Assembly: GCA_014801735.1 (NCBI GenBank)
Contig: JAAVDO010000013.1
Coordinates: 62,001 to 126,000 of the forward strand
Source: Bacteroides sp.
Lineage (GTDB): Bacteria > Bacteroidota > Bacteroidia > Bacteroidales > Muribaculaceae
Reading direction: 5' to 3'
Length of the DNA stretch: 64,000 nucleotides
Part shown: piece after piece, positions 9,495 to 18,179 of the stretch
Numbering within the stretch: position 1 is the first letter of the stretch
Layout of the letters: every line of letters starts with the position of its first letter
Notes under the pieces: model-generated
What the model was told of the DNA's origin: nothing
Database searches by the model: none
What the model saw: the letters and a program-made list of their open reading frames with translations, nothing else
Program-made: the position numbers and the translations under genes

Positions 9495-9542
9495 TAATTT
9501 TCACAAATCATTCGGCCTAACTTCAAAAAATCATAAAATTTT

Positions 9543-9574
9543 TTTGGTGGTTTGAAATTTGTGCTTTACCTTTG
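9543..9574 (+). promoter_or_regulatory. Strong promoter for the small lipoprotein gene
   Basis: TTTG at 9543-9546, exactly 20 bases, then TACCTTTG at 9567-9574. This is a full match to the Bacteroidales consensus on both boxes. It rules out translation starting at 9559 and supports the ATG at 9625. Confidence 0.8.
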
Positions 9575-9624
9575 TGGCGTTTTACCAGACAATTCAAATA
9601 GTTATTCAATCAAATCACAGAGAA

Positions 9625-9849
9625 ATGAAAAAGTTAGTTCTTTTATTCGCTGTAGCTGCATCGATGGCAGTAGTTGCTTGTGGCAACAAGGGTGAAGCAG
9701 CCGCAGAGGCAACCGACAACGCAGTAGAAGTTGCAGGTGAGGCAGTTGAGGCCGTAGAGGCTGTTGTTCCCGATTCTGCTGCTTCTGAGACTCCCGACAC
9801 CGTTGTTGTCGTTGAGGGCGAAGTTGCCGAGGCTCCCGTCGCTGAATAA
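9625..9849 (+). CDS. Small Ala/Glu/Val-rich lipoprotein
   Basis: Seventy-four residues: a lipoprotein signal ending AVVAC (Cys19), then a low-complexity acidic tail made of EA, AVE and VV repeats ending EGEVAEAPVAE. There is no recognisable domain. Such short acidic lipoproteins are common and usually highly expressed in Bacteroidales; the function is unknown. The start is the ATG at 9625, because an upstream in-frame start at 9559 precedes the promoter's -7 box. A consensus promoter upstream and a clear terminator downstream make this a compact single-gene transcription unit. Confidence 0.8.
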   Translation: MKKLVLLFAVAASMAVVACGNKGEAAAEATDNAVEVAGEAVEAVEAVVPDSAASETPDTVVVVEGEVAEAPVAE

Positions 9850-9899
9850 TTCTATCGATCAGCGCTATCGCGAGATAGAAAAACGTACTCAGAAAGAAA

Positions 9900-9942
9900 T
9901 AGAACCGTCGTGTTCCGCTCAGGAATGCGGCGGTTCTATTTT
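9900..9942 (+). terminator. Intrinsic terminator of the small lipoprotein gene
   Basis: TAGAACCGTCG (9900-9910) pairs with CGGCGGTTCTA (9928-9938) with one G-T wobble, followed by TTTT. Confidence 0.8.
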
Positions 9943-10120
9943 GGTAAGTGGGTGTCAGTCGCGGGTGAGCAGAGGTGATTGATTCAGATGATGTAACTTT
10001 GCGGAAAACCGAATAACGGTCAGCCTGAAGACTGCGGGATACATCACAACGATGCGGAAACGACAGCATTCAGTTCGCAAAAAAGTCGGCTGAAATTCGG
10101 GGATTTTCGGAAAGTTTCGC

Positions 10121-10128
10121 TATTTTTG
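10121..10128 (+). promoter_or_regulatory. -7 promoter box for nagB
   Basis: TATTTTTG matches TAnnTTTG; the -33 region (TTCG around 10096-10100, spacer about 20) is poor. The box overlaps the 5' end of the longest open frame, so translation must start downstream at 10156. Confidence 0.55.
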
Positions 10129-10155
10129 CGAAAAATCACCATCATTACCAAAATT

Positions 10156-10965
10156 ATGAGACTTATCATCGAACCCAACTACGAGCAGGTGTCCAAATGG
10201 GCCGCCGCTTACGTAGCCGCTCGCATCAACGAAGCCAAGCCTACGGCAGAACATCCTTTCGTGCTGGGCTGTCCCACCGGCAGCTCGCCCCTGGGTATGT
10301 ATAAGGAGCTTATCCGCCTGAACAAGGAGGGAAAGGTTTCGTTCAAGCACGTGGTTACTTTCAATATGGACGAATACTGCGGCATACCCCGCGACCATGA
10401 GCAGAGCTACTATACCTTCATGTGGACGAATTTCTTCAATCAGATCGACATCCTTGAGGAAAACGTCAACATCCTCAACGGCAACGCCGAGAATCCCGAG
10501 GAAGAGTGCAAGCGCTATGAAGAGAAGATCAAGAGCTACGGCGGCATCGACCTCTTCATGGGCGGCGTGGGTCCTGACGGCCACATCGCTTTCAACGAGC
10601 CCGGCTCGGCCCTGACCTCGCGCACCCGCATGAAGACCCTGACGAGCGACACCATCATCGCCAACTCGCGTTTCTTCGAGAACAACGTCGACCTGGTTCC
10701 GAAGACAGCCCTGACCGTGGGCGTAGGCACCGTGATGAGCGCCAAGAGCGTGATGCTGATCGTCAACGGTCACAACAAAGCCCGCGCCCTGCGCCACGGC
10801 GTAGAGGGCGGTATCTCGCAGATGTGGACCATCTCGGCCCTGCAGATGCACCCGAAGGCAATCATCGTTGCCGACGACGCTGCCTGCGGTGAACTGAAGG
10901 TTGACACCTACCGCTATTTCCTCGACATCGAGAAAGACAATATAGACCCGGCTTCACAGCTCTGA
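10156..10965 (+). CDS. nagB: Glucosamine-6-phosphate deaminase
   Basis: A 269-residue cytoplasmic enzyme converting glucosamine-6-phosphate to fructose-6-phosphate and ammonia, the entry step of amino-sugar catabolism. It begins [15 protein letters not shown]. The phosphate-binding loop is [14 protein letters not shown], the acid/base region is FNMDEYCG, and the conserved active-site segment is [15 protein letters not shown] followed by LTSRTR. The length agrees with E. coli NagB (266). The ATG at 10156 was chosen because the upstream in-frame extension lies in the promoter. It is followed by a hairpin terminator 25 nt after the stop and then by a Tricorn-like protease. Confidence 0.97.
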   Translation: MRLIIEPNYEQVSKWAAAYVAARINEAKPTAEHPFVLGCPTGSSPLGMYKELIRLNKEGKVSFKHVVTFNMDEYCGIPRDHEQSYYTFMWTNFFNQIDILEENVNILNGNAENPEEECKRYEEKIKSYGGIDLFMGGVGPDGHIAFNEPGSALTSRTRMKTLTSDTIIANSRFFENNVDLVPKTALTVGVGTVMSAKSVMLIVNGHNKARALRHGVEGGISQMWTISALQMHPKAIIVADDAACGELKVDTYRYFLDIEKDNIDPASQL

Positions 10966-10990
10966 GCGCAGCCGAATAAACTGTAACACG

Positions 10991-11034
10991 GCCGAGAGAC
11001 ACCGGAATTGCATCCGGGAGTCTCCCGGCTTTTT
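10991..11034 (+). terminator. Terminator after nagB, close to the protease start
   Basis: GCCGAGAGACACCGG (10991-11005) pairs imperfectly with CCGGGAGTCTCCCGGC (11014-11029), followed by TTTTT. It ends only about 16 nt before the next ATG. Confidence 0.75.
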
Positions 11035-11049
11035 GATAAAGACATAAAA

Positions 11050-14000
11050 ATGATAAGAAATTTACTGCTGACAGCCCTGACCGGCGCGGCCATGACTGCG
11101 GTAGCCGCCCCTGCCGACAATCAGGCGCGTCTGCTGCGTTTCCCTGCCACCAACGGCCAGGAGATTGTGTTCAGCTATGCCGGCGACCTTTATACTGTTC
11201 CGGCCGCAGGTGGCGAAGCCCGCAGGCTGACGAGCCATGTCGGCTATGAGATTTTCCCGCGTTTCTCGCCCGACGGCAAGACTATAGCCTTCACAGGACA
11301 GTATGACGGCAATACCGAGGTGTTCAGCATTCCCGCTCATGGCGGTGAGCCCGTGAGACTGACCTACAGCCCGACAAACAGCCGCGACGACATAGGCGAC
11401 CGAATGGGCCCTAACAATATCGTGGTGACATGGAGTCCCGACGGCAAGAAGATCCTTTACCGCAACCGAATAGGCGACGGCTTCCAAGGTGCGCTCTACA
11501 CCGTGAGCCCCGATGGCGGTATGCCCGACAAGCTACCCCTGCCCGAAGGCGGCTTCGCAAGCTATTCGCCCGACGGCACGAAGCTGGCCTACAACCGGGT
11601 GATGCGCGAGTTCAGAAACTGGAAGTATTATCGCGGCGGCATGGCCGATGATATCTGGATCTACGACCCTAAGGCCGGAAGCGTGACAAACATCACCGAC
11701 AATCCGGCTCAGGATATCGTGCCGATGTGGATAGGCGACGAGATATTCTTCATTTCCGACCGCGATATGACGATGAACCTGTTCGCCTATAACACCGCGA
11801 CCGGCAAGACTGAAAAGGTGACCGACTTCACAGAGTATGACATCAAATTCCCGTCGAGCGACGGACACACCATCGTGTTCGAGAACGGCGGCTACATCTA
11901 CCGTTTCGATCCTGCCACACGCAAGGCTCAGCAGGTGCCCGTGACGCTAAACGGCGAGAATCTGTATGCCCGTCAGGAGCGCATCGATGTGAGCGATCTG
12001 ATCACTGCCATCGATCTCTCGCCCGACGGCAAGCGGGTGGTGGCAACGGCCCGCGGTGAGGTGTTCGACGTTCCGGCCGGAAAGGGTGTGACCCGCAACC
12101 TCACCCGCACTCCCGGCTCAAACGACCGCTCGGCTACATGGAGCCCCGACGGATCGACAATAGCTTATATCAGCGATATAACCGGCGAGACTGAAGTGTG
12201 GACCATTCCTGCCGGCGGAGGCGAACCGCGTCAGTTGACCGACGGCAGCGACACCTATATCCGCTCGATAGAATGGAGCCCCGACAGCAAACGTATTCTC
12301 TACACCGATCGCAAGAACAGAATGGTATCCGTCGATCCCGTCAGCGGCAAGAAGACACTTCTTGCCCAGGACTCTGTGAGTGAGTTCCGCGGTGTGGCTT
12401 TCTCGCCCGACTCGCGCTGGATAGCCTACACGCGTCCGGCCGAAAACGATATGGCGGTCGTATATCTCATGGAGCTTGCCACAGGCCGCGAGATACCGGT
12501 GACCGAGAAGTGGTACAACTCTATGTCGCCTGTGTTCTCGGCCGACGGAAAGTATCTGTTCTTCAACTCCGCGCGCGATTTCAGCCCGACCTACGGCAGC
12601 CTTGAGTGGAACCACGTCTACAACGATCTCTATGCGCCTTATATGGTGATGCTCAGTGCTGACACACCTTCGCCCCTGCTTCCCGGCGACAGCGAGACCT
12701 ATCCCGACCAGAAGGACGAGAAATCGGAAGCTCCGGTGAGCGTCAGCGTCACTCCCGAAGGCCTGGCCGACCGCATTGTCAAGCTCCCGCTGGGCTACGG
12801 CTACCGTCGCGTGATATACTCCGACGGCAAAAAGGTCTACTTCACCGGCGGCGAACCGGGTATCAACACATACGACTTTGCCACCGGCAAGAAAGACAAC
12901 GTGACATCGGCCCGTCTGCAGGCTCTGACTGCCGACGGCAAGAAAGCCATCGTGGCCGAAAAGGGCAATTACTACGTGATCAATTTCCCCGGCAAGCCCG
13001 GCGATGCCGTCGATCTGTCGGGTATGATAGCCACCGTTGACTATCCCCGGGAGTGGGCGCAGATCTTCGACGAGACCTGGCGCGCTTTCCGCGACGGTTT
13101 CTATCTCGAGAATATGCACGGCGTTGACTGGAATGCCGTGAAGACCAAATATGCCGCTCTGCTTCCCTACGTCAAGACGCGCCTCGATCTCAACTATGTG
13201 ATCGGTGCAATGATCTCTGAGCTTGCCTGCGGCCACGCCTATGTCAATCCCGGCCCTGTGCCCAGGCCCGAACGTATCCCTATGGGTCTGCTCGGTGCCG
13301 ATCTGTCGCGCGACAAGAGCGGTTACTTCCGCATCGACGCCATACTTGAGGGTGCACCCTACAGCAGTGAGCTGCGCGCACCTCTTGCTCAGCACGGGCT
13401 CGGTGTGAAGAGCGGCGACTATATCGTGGCAGTCGACGGAACCCCCGTCACCACAGTCGACAATATCTATAAGCTGCTTGTGGGCAAGGCTGGACGCGCC
13501 ACTGAGCTCACCGTTAATTCCGCTCCTTCCGATAAGGGCGCCCGCAAGATCGTGGTTACTCCTACAGCCAACGAATATCCTCTGCGTCACTACGCATGGG
13601 TGCAGCGCAACATCCATCTCGTCGACAGTCTCAGCGGCGGTAAGGTGGGTTACATCTACATCCCCGATATGGGTCCCGAGGGCCTAAACGAGTTCGCCCG
13701 CTATTTCTATCCGCAGCTCGACAAGGAGGCGCTGATCATCGACGACCGTGCCAACGGCGGCGGTAATGTGTCGCCCATGATCATAGAGCGTCTGCTGCGT
13801 CAGCCCTACCGCATGACTATGCGCCGCAACTCCACTCGCACCGGTACCATCCCCGATGCGACGCATGTAGGCCCCAAGGTGCTGCTTATCAACAAATATT
13901 CGGCATCCGACGGCGACTTGTTCCCCTGGAGCTTCAAGGCCAACAATCTCGGCACCGTGATCGGTACACGCACCTGGGGCGGTATCGTTGGCATCAGCGG

Positions 14001-14256
14001 CTCACTGCCTTATATGGACGGCACCGACGTGCGCGTGCCATTCTTCACCAACTACGACGCCAAGACAGGGCAGTGGATCGTGGAAAACCACGGTGTTGAC
14101 CCCGATATACTGATCGATAACGATCCTGTCAGCGAGAATGCCGGTCACGACCAGCAGCTCGAAGCCGCCATAAAGGTTGCCCTCGAACAGCTGAAAGACC
14201 GCAAGCCTATGCCCAAGATTCCGGCGCCGCGTACCTTCAAAGACCTCTCGCTCTGA
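11050..14256 (+). CDS. Tricorn-like S41 protease
   Basis: A 1068-residue protein with a signal peptide (cleavage near AAMTAVAA-APA), so exported, unlike the archaeal cytosolic enzyme. The N-terminal two-thirds hold repeated PD40/TolB-type beta-propeller blades (recurring FSPDGK or WSPDGK motifs). A PDZ segment follows (about 760-840, VKSGDYIVAVDGTPV). The C-terminal tail-specific protease fold has the catalytic histidine in CGHAYV (H729) and the nucleophile serine in SASDGD (S953). Family members trim peptides produced by other proteases; here it probably does so in the periplasm. The start at 11050 gives an ordinary signal peptide. The close upstream terminator means expression depends on readthrough or an unrecognised promoter. 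Confidence 0.92.
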   Translation: MIRNLLLTALTGAAMTAVAAPADNQARLLRFPATNGQEIVFSYAGDLYTVPAAGGEARRLTSHVGYEIFPRFSPDGKTIAFTGQYDGNTEVFSIPAHGGEPVRLTYSPTNSRDDIGDRMGPNNIVVTWSPDGKKILYRNRIGDGFQGALYTVSPDGGMPDKLPLPEGGFASYSPDGTKLAYNRVMREFRNWKYYRGGMADDIWIYDPKAGSVTNITDNPAQDIVPMWIGDEIFFISDRDMTMNLFAYNTATGKTEKVTDFTEYDIKFPSSDGHTIVFENGGYIYRFDPATRKAQQVPVTLNGENLYARQERIDVSDLITAIDLSPDGKRVVATARGEVFDVPAGKGVTRNLTRTPGSNDRSATWSPDGSTIAYISDITGETEVWTIPAGGGEPRQLTDGSDTYIRSIEWSPDSKRILYTDRKNRMVSVDPVSGKKTLLAQDSVSEFRGVAFSPDSRWIAYTRPAENDMAVVYLMELATGREIPVTEKWYNSMSPVFSADGKYLFFNSARDFSPTYGSLEWNHVYNDLYAPYMVMLSADTPSPLLPGDSETYPDQKDEKSEAPVSVSVTPEGLADRIVKLPLGYGYRRVIYSDGKKVYFTGGEPGINTYDFATGKKDNVTSARLQALTADGKKAIVAEKGNYYVINFPGKPGDAVDLSGMIATVDYPREWAQIFDETWRAFRDGFYLENMHGVDWNAVKTKYAALLPYVKTRLDLNYVIGAMISELACGHAYVNPGPVPRPERIPMGLLGADLSRDKSGYFRIDAILEGAPYSSELRAPLAQHGLGVKSGDYIVAVDGTPVTTVDNIYKLLVGKAGRATELTVNSAPSDKGARKIVVTPTANEYPLRHYAWVQRNIHLVDSLSGGKVGYIYIPDMGPEGLNEFARYFYPQLDKEALIIDDRANGGGNVSPMIIERLLRQPYRMTMRRNSTRTGTIPDATHVGPKVLLINKYSASDGDLFPWSFKANNLGTVIGTRTWGGIVGISGSLPYMDGTDVRVPFFTNYDAKTGQWIVENHGVDPDILIDNDPVSENAGHDQQLEAAIKVALEQLKDRKPMPKIPAPRTFKDLSL

Positions 14257-14285
14257 TCGTCCGACAGAGTTGCCATTAAAACATG

Positions 14286-14331
14286 CAGATCGCTTCCCGG
14301 GAATGCCCCTCAGGAAGCGATCTGTTTTTTT
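14286..14331 (+). terminator. Intrinsic terminator after the Tricorn-like gene
   Basis: CAGATCGCTTCC and GGAAGCGATCTG form a perfect 12-bp stem followed by TTTTTTT. It lies before the 3' end of the convergent znuA-like gene. Confidence 0.9.
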
Positions 14332-14364
14332 ATGTATGTCTTTTGGATCTGTCGCCTGACCGAT

Positions 14365-15303
14365 TCATTCATCGGCCGGGCGTGGAAGCGGGCTTCCGCT
14401 TATCGCCTCTACGGCTGTTGTGAGCTCGCCTATCCAGTCGGCGTCAAGCGGGTTGATCTCTACACACCGTGCTCCGACGTGATTCCTCACCGTTCCCGAC
14501 AGTCGCGGGTCGTAGCCCGGCTGATTGAAAAACAGCGTCACTCCGTGGTCAATGGCGTCGTCAATGGTGCGCTGCAGACCTCTGACGGTGGTTTCCTTCG
14601 TCTCGCTGCTTATGGCCACCTGTCGCAGCCCGTAGTCGCGGGCGAAATAGCTCAGCGACGGATGCCACACCATGAAGGCCTCCCCCTTGTGGTTGCTCAG
14701 AGCCCTGGCAAATGCCCGGTCTACCGAGTCGAGTGCCGCCGCTACCGAGTCGAATCGCGCGTTATAGTATGCCGCGTTTTCAGGGTCGATCTCAGCCAGC
14801 GCGTCGGCATAGTTGCGTGCCGCGATGCGAGCGTTTACTACCGAGCTCCATATATGCGGGTCGAATGCATGATCGTGGTCATGGGCGTGATCGTGATTAT
14901 GCTTATGGCCATCTTCCTCGTCATGGTCGTTGCTTCCTTTGTGCGATCCTTCTATCAGATCTATGCCCGCCGAAGAGTCATACACCGGCGGCAGATTCCC
15001 TCCGAGCCTTTCTATCAGCTGGTCTTCGAATGGCATAGTGCCGAGCTTGAAATACCCGTTCGCCCGCGATAGCGTCATCAGTGCCGCTATTGTCGGGTCG
15101 TATGTTTCCGGATCTGCTCCCGACGACAGCAGTGCCGTCACTCTTGCCTTGTCGCCGGCTATAGCTTCGGCCAGTGTCCGTTGCGGCTCGATGGTCACAA
15201 CTATCTCTATCCTGTCGTTCCGCTTCTCCGGCTTTCCGCTCCTTCCGCATGATGCGGCGGCAAGAAGCGCCAGCCCGGTAGCTGCTAAAGCGAGCGTTTT
15301 CAT
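14365..15303 (-). CDS. znuA: Zinc ABC transporter substrate-binding lipoprotein (ZnuA-like)
   Basis: A 312-residue cluster A-I metal-binding lipoprotein (lipidated Cys19 in AAASC). Residues 121-150 form a histidine/aspartate-rich loop with ten histidines, typical of zinc-specific ZnuA and used to collect metal. A later DPHIWSS region supplies a ligand histidine. The usual first ligand motif (G-x-DPHxYEP) reads GADPETYDPT, with Glu in place of His, a change I recall from other Bacteroidetes homologues. It overlaps the upstream GNAT gene by 4 nt (ATGA), so the two are translationally coupled. No znuB or znuC permease or ATPase gene is nearby in this window, so the transporter must be encoded elsewhere. 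Confidence 0.9.
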   Translation of the reverse strand: MKTLALAATGLALLAAASCGRSGKPEKRNDRIEIVVTIEPQRTLAEAIAGDKARVTALLSSGADPETYDPTIAALMTLSRANGYFKLGTMPFEDQLIERLGGNLPPVYDSSAGIDLIEGSHKGSNDHDEEDGHKHNHDHAHDHDHAFDPHIWSSVVNARIAARNYADALAEIDPENAAYYNARFDSVAAALDSVDRAFARALSNHKGEAFMVWHPSLSYFARDYGLRQVAISSETKETTVRGLQRTIDDAIDHGVTLFFNQPGYDPRLSGTVRNHVGARCVEINPLDADWIGELTTAVEAISGSPLPRPADE

Positions 15304-15884
15304 GCGTCCGCGTCGTTAATCGCCTGTTCCGGCGCGCCATACACCTCCCGTCTTATCTCTGTTGCCAGTGCGTGAATGTCGCTGTCGGCCGGAATTCCGC
15401 GCGTCATCAGCCTGAGTTCCGGCGAGTCGAGTCCTGGTGCGTAGGCCGGCTGAATATATGGATACCGGTCCCACAGTTCAAATCCCAGACGGCGGTAGAA
15501 ACCTATGCGTCGGGCTGCCATTGGATTGGTGCCCGCAGGCTCGGCCTCGAGCACCATAGGTCCCGGGTTCATGGCACTCATTAGACTCAGGGCCGCGCTC
15601 CCGACACCGCTGCCGCGCATGGAATCTTCTACGGCGAAATGTTCGATATAGTTCACGCCCGACGGTAGGGCATGGATCGTCAGAAATCCTATATCAGCTC
15701 CGTCGGCCTGAATCAGCCATAGATCAATGCTTTCTGAAGCTATGGCCGCGTCGAGTGCTGCCTGTGGCCGGCGTTCTTCGGCCGGAAACGAGCGCTCATA
15801 CAGCTGCTTCATCGCCGTCGGCATGGAGCGTGCCTTTTCTATAGTGAGACGTCGGTCGAGTGACCGCGTGAAATGTAGACTCAT
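15300..15884 (-). CDS. GNAT-family N-acetyltransferase
   Basis: A 194-residue acetyltransferase. The acetyl-CoA-binding motif A is recognisable at VNYIEHFAVEDSMRGSGVGSAAL (RGSGVGS corresponds to R/Q-x-x-G-x-G/A), followed by LEAEPAGTNPMAARRIGFYRRLGF, the usual end of the fold. Acceptor unknown. I take the ATG at 15884 as start, because the in-frame extension to 15923 runs through the promoter box at 15903-15910. It is the first gene of a two-gene minus-strand operon with znuA. Confidence 0.88.
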   Translation of the reverse strand: MSLHFTRSLDRRLTIEKARSMPTAMKQLYERSFPAEERRPQAALDAAIASESIDLWLIQADGADIGFLTIHALPSGVNYIEHFAVEDSMRGSGVGSAALSLMSAMNPGPMVLEAEPAGTNPMAARRIGFYRRLGFELWDRYPYIQPAYAPGLDSPELRLMTRGIPADSDIHALATEIRREVYGAPEQAINDADA

Positions 15885-15902
15885 AGCTATATCTTTTTGT
15901 GA

Positions 15903-15910
15903 CAAAGTTA
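15903..15910 (-). promoter_or_regulatory. -7 box for the GNAT-znuA operon
   Basis: TAACTTTG on the minus strand, 19 bases upstream of the GNAT ATG. No good -33 box is seen. Confidence 0.55.
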
Positions 15911-15933
15911 GCGTTTTTTTCAAAAAAAATCCG

Positions 15934-15941
15934 TACGTTTG
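15934..15941 (+). promoter_or_regulatory. -7 box for the TPR membrane protein gene
   Basis: TACGTTTG on the plus strand, back-to-back with the minus-strand box at 15903-15910 across an A/T tract. The -33 element is not convincing. Confidence 0.5.
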
Positions 15942-16006
15942 CAGTCACAATCATCACTACTCATTCTGCCAATCAGGTTTTGTTCTTTTTTTAAAGAATA
16001 TATCAA

Positions 16007-17389
16007 ATGTCAACCGGTCGTTATATACTTTTCCTACTCTTTGTTGTTTGTACTTCTGCTATTTGTCATGGGCGCGAGGAGTCTGATTCTGTCAGGATAC
16101 TTCGCGGGCAGTGGGAACAGAAACTCAGTCAGGCCCGGAATCCTGCCGACAGTGTCAAGGCGCTCTACAATCTCTTCGATATCACCAAGCGCAAAGGTGG
16201 TATGAAATACCTGCGTATACTTTACGACCTGGCCGAAAGAAATAATGACGTCGACACTCAGATTGATATTCTCGAAACCATAGCAAGCGTTTATGCCAGC
16301 CGCGACTCTCTTTCTGAGACCCAGGCCAAGGTCTACAGCGAGTGCCTGTCACGCATAAATGCTCTGCCCGATTCCCCTTCCAAGAACGAAGCCGAAGTGT
16401 ATATCAAACTTCAGGAATACATGGCAAACTTCATTAAGCTTTCAGGCGCTGCTAAGCAAGATAGTCTGCCGGTGCTGATCGAACGCTATGCCGACAACAA
16501 GAACGACAATATCTACGACCGCGTCCTGAAGCTTTACAAGCTTGCCATGTCGCTCGGCTATTCGGTCGGCGGCGATCTCTACAGCGATTATCTCGACCGT
16601 CTGCAGCTTCTGATCGAGAATCTGCCGTCGGGAAACGGCACTCTGAAATCGTTGTACTACACCCATGCCGCTACGGCCTACTCTCTCAACAACGAATACA
16701 AGAAGGCCTATAATGCCGATCGTCAGTTGATATCTATTTACGAGGCTCTCAGGCGTCGCCACAAAGCCCGGGAACGTCCTTACTACGACTACGATTCCAA
16801 GCTCTATGCGTCCTACCGCCGTATGCTTGGCAATTATCCCGTTGTGAGCGACAAGAACATCCGCAAATACAACGATAGTATCCAGAGGATTGCCGGGAGT
16901 AATCCTATCATCAGGAACGACATGATCGAAAATCCCCGTGCCGAAGCCTACTATCTCTATGCCTCAGGTCAGTATGCCAAGGCGCTTCCGGTCTTGAAGA
17001 CCACCATCGCTCATCCGCGTAATAAGGAGCTGCGTCGCAAGTTGCTCAAGATGCTTATAAATAGTGCCGAGAAAGTAGGCGACAAACAGACTCTCTACGA
17101 AGCCACTGTCGAATACAATAAACATCTTGAGTCTTACATCCGCCAGCAGCTGAAAAGCAAGCTCAGGGATATGCAGCTGTTTTTCGATATCAACGATATC
17201 AAAGACACGCGACTCAACCAGGCCGTCTACGAGAGAGATAAGACCATCTCTCGTCTTAAGACCGTCACTATCATACTTGTAGTTGCTGTCGGTGTGCTCC
17301 TCATTGTTGTGATATGGCTTATGGCGTTCCGCCGCAACAGGAAGCCCAAGGCGCATTACCCCGACAATTGGATGGACGGACTCATGTAG
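16007..17389 (+). CDS. Signal-peptide protein with TPR-like helices and one C-terminal membrane segment
   Basis: A 460-residue protein. A signal peptide (ILFLLFVVCTSAICHG) is followed by about 390 residues of helical, TPR-like repeats, and then a coiled segment (YERDKTISRLK). One membrane helix (VTIILVVAVGVLLIVVIWL) comes next, and a tail of only about 20 residues ends YPDNWMDGLM. The layout matches the periplasmic sensor plus transmembrane part of Bacteroidetes TPR-type regulators, but no kinase, LuxR or other output domain follows. It may be a stand-alone envelope scaffold or sensor subunit. I do not recognise a named family. Confidence 0.72.
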   Translation: MSTGRYILFLLFVVCTSAICHGREESDSVRILRGQWEQKLSQARNPADSVKALYNLFDITKRKGGMKYLRILYDLAERNNDVDTQIDILETIASVYASRDSLSETQAKVYSECLSRINALPDSPSKNEAEVYIKLQEYMANFIKLSGAAKQDSLPVLIERYADNKNDNIYDRVLKLYKLAMSLGYSVGGDLYSDYLDRLQLLIENLPSGNGTLKSLYYTHAATAYSLNNEYKKAYNADRQLISIYEALRRRHKARERPYYDYDSKLYASYRRMLGNYPVVSDKNIRKYNDSIQRIAGSNPIIRNDMIENPRAEAYYLYASGQYAKALPVLKTTIAHPRNKELRRKLLKMLINSAEKVGDKQTLYEATVEYNKHLESYIRQQLKSKLRDMQLFFDINDIKDTRLNQAVYERDKTISRLKTVTIILVVAVGVLLIVVIWLMAFRRNRKPKAHYPDNWMDGLM

Positions 17390-17413
17390 TCCGCTCCGTT
17401 CGGCCCGGGCCGC

Positions 17414-17902
17414 TCAGAAACGATATTTCACCGACAGTCCTCCGCCGGGATTGCTCAGCGATATGTTTAGAAACAGATTGCTCGCGAATTTGCCCTTAGG
17501 ACCATGGCTTGCCTGACCGTACTCCTGCACGGTGGGAGTCTGTACTTTGCGGATACACTGGCTTACCTCGCCTACCGGATCGAGCACGAACTCCGCTATG
17601 CGGCCCAGTGCCGGCGATCCGAGCAGTAGCCTTTCGGCCTCGCTAGTCGGGGAGGTGTGGTAGCCCGATTTGTCACTCACTCTTTGCATTAGCCTGGCAA
17701 GACGCGTCGTGCTTCTCATCCATGGCTTGCCATATTCCGGAACACCCGCGATACCGATTGCATATACTGCTCCGGCTGTCACTGCCATACAATTGGCCGG
17801 CGACGACGCCATGGCGCTTGTCGGAACTATCAGTGCACCCAGCAGACTTATCACGATAGTCATCTGAGCCACATGCCGCTTGAGTTGAGCAAGGGGAATC
17901 AT
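17414..17902 (-). CDS. Unknown exported protein
   Basis: 162 residues starting MIPLAQLKRHVAQM, then a hydrophobic segment (TIVISLLGALIVPTSAMA) that looks like a signal peptide or membrane anchor. The body is unremarkable and ends in alternating residues and a terminal Phe (SLSNPGGGLSVKYRF), as in outer-membrane beta-barrel proteins. An upstream in-frame extension to 18013 begins with non-membrane sequence and is unlikely. No family recognised. It converges on the TPR protein gene. A GTGTGTT...AACACAC inverted repeat lies just upstream (17929-17961) and could be a regulatory site. Confidence 0.55.
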   Translation of the reverse strand: MIPLAQLKRHVAQMTIVISLLGALIVPTSAMASSPANCMAVTAGAVYAIGIAGVPEYGKPWMRSTTRLARLMQRVSDKSGYHTSPTSEAERLLLGSPALGRIAEFVLDPVGEVSQCIRKVQTPTVQEYGQASHGPKGKFASNLFLNISLSNPGGGLSVKYRF

Positions 17903-18108
17903 GATAAAATAGGTTTTAGGAAATTGAGTGTGTGTTGTGTCGATTTTGATGTATAACACACTTTTGCCCCTTTTGGTTGAATCCTTTCTCCGACAAAATT
18001 CATCCTTTGTCATGCCTACGGTTCCCGGGGATGCTCCGTTACGCCCATTTTTTGCTTACTCGTTCAAGTTTCAACCCCTTTCCGTTTCACCGTCTCCGTT
18101 CATTTTTG

Positions 18109-18116
18109 TATTTTTG
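18109..18116 (+). promoter_or_regulatory. -7 box for asd
   Basis: TATTTTTG, with a TTTC-like -33 around 18085-18088 (spacer 20). The asd ATG is 64 nt downstream. Confidence 0.5.
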
Positions 18117-18179
18117 CACTCTGAAAAGCCCTTGCGGCTTCAATCTATCATTTAATTACACTTTTCTACATTATATAAG

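Noticed and set aside
12118..13617. 499-codon minus-strand frame opposite the Tricorn-like gene
   Set aside because: Shadow of a gene with clear propeller, PDZ and S41 motifs.
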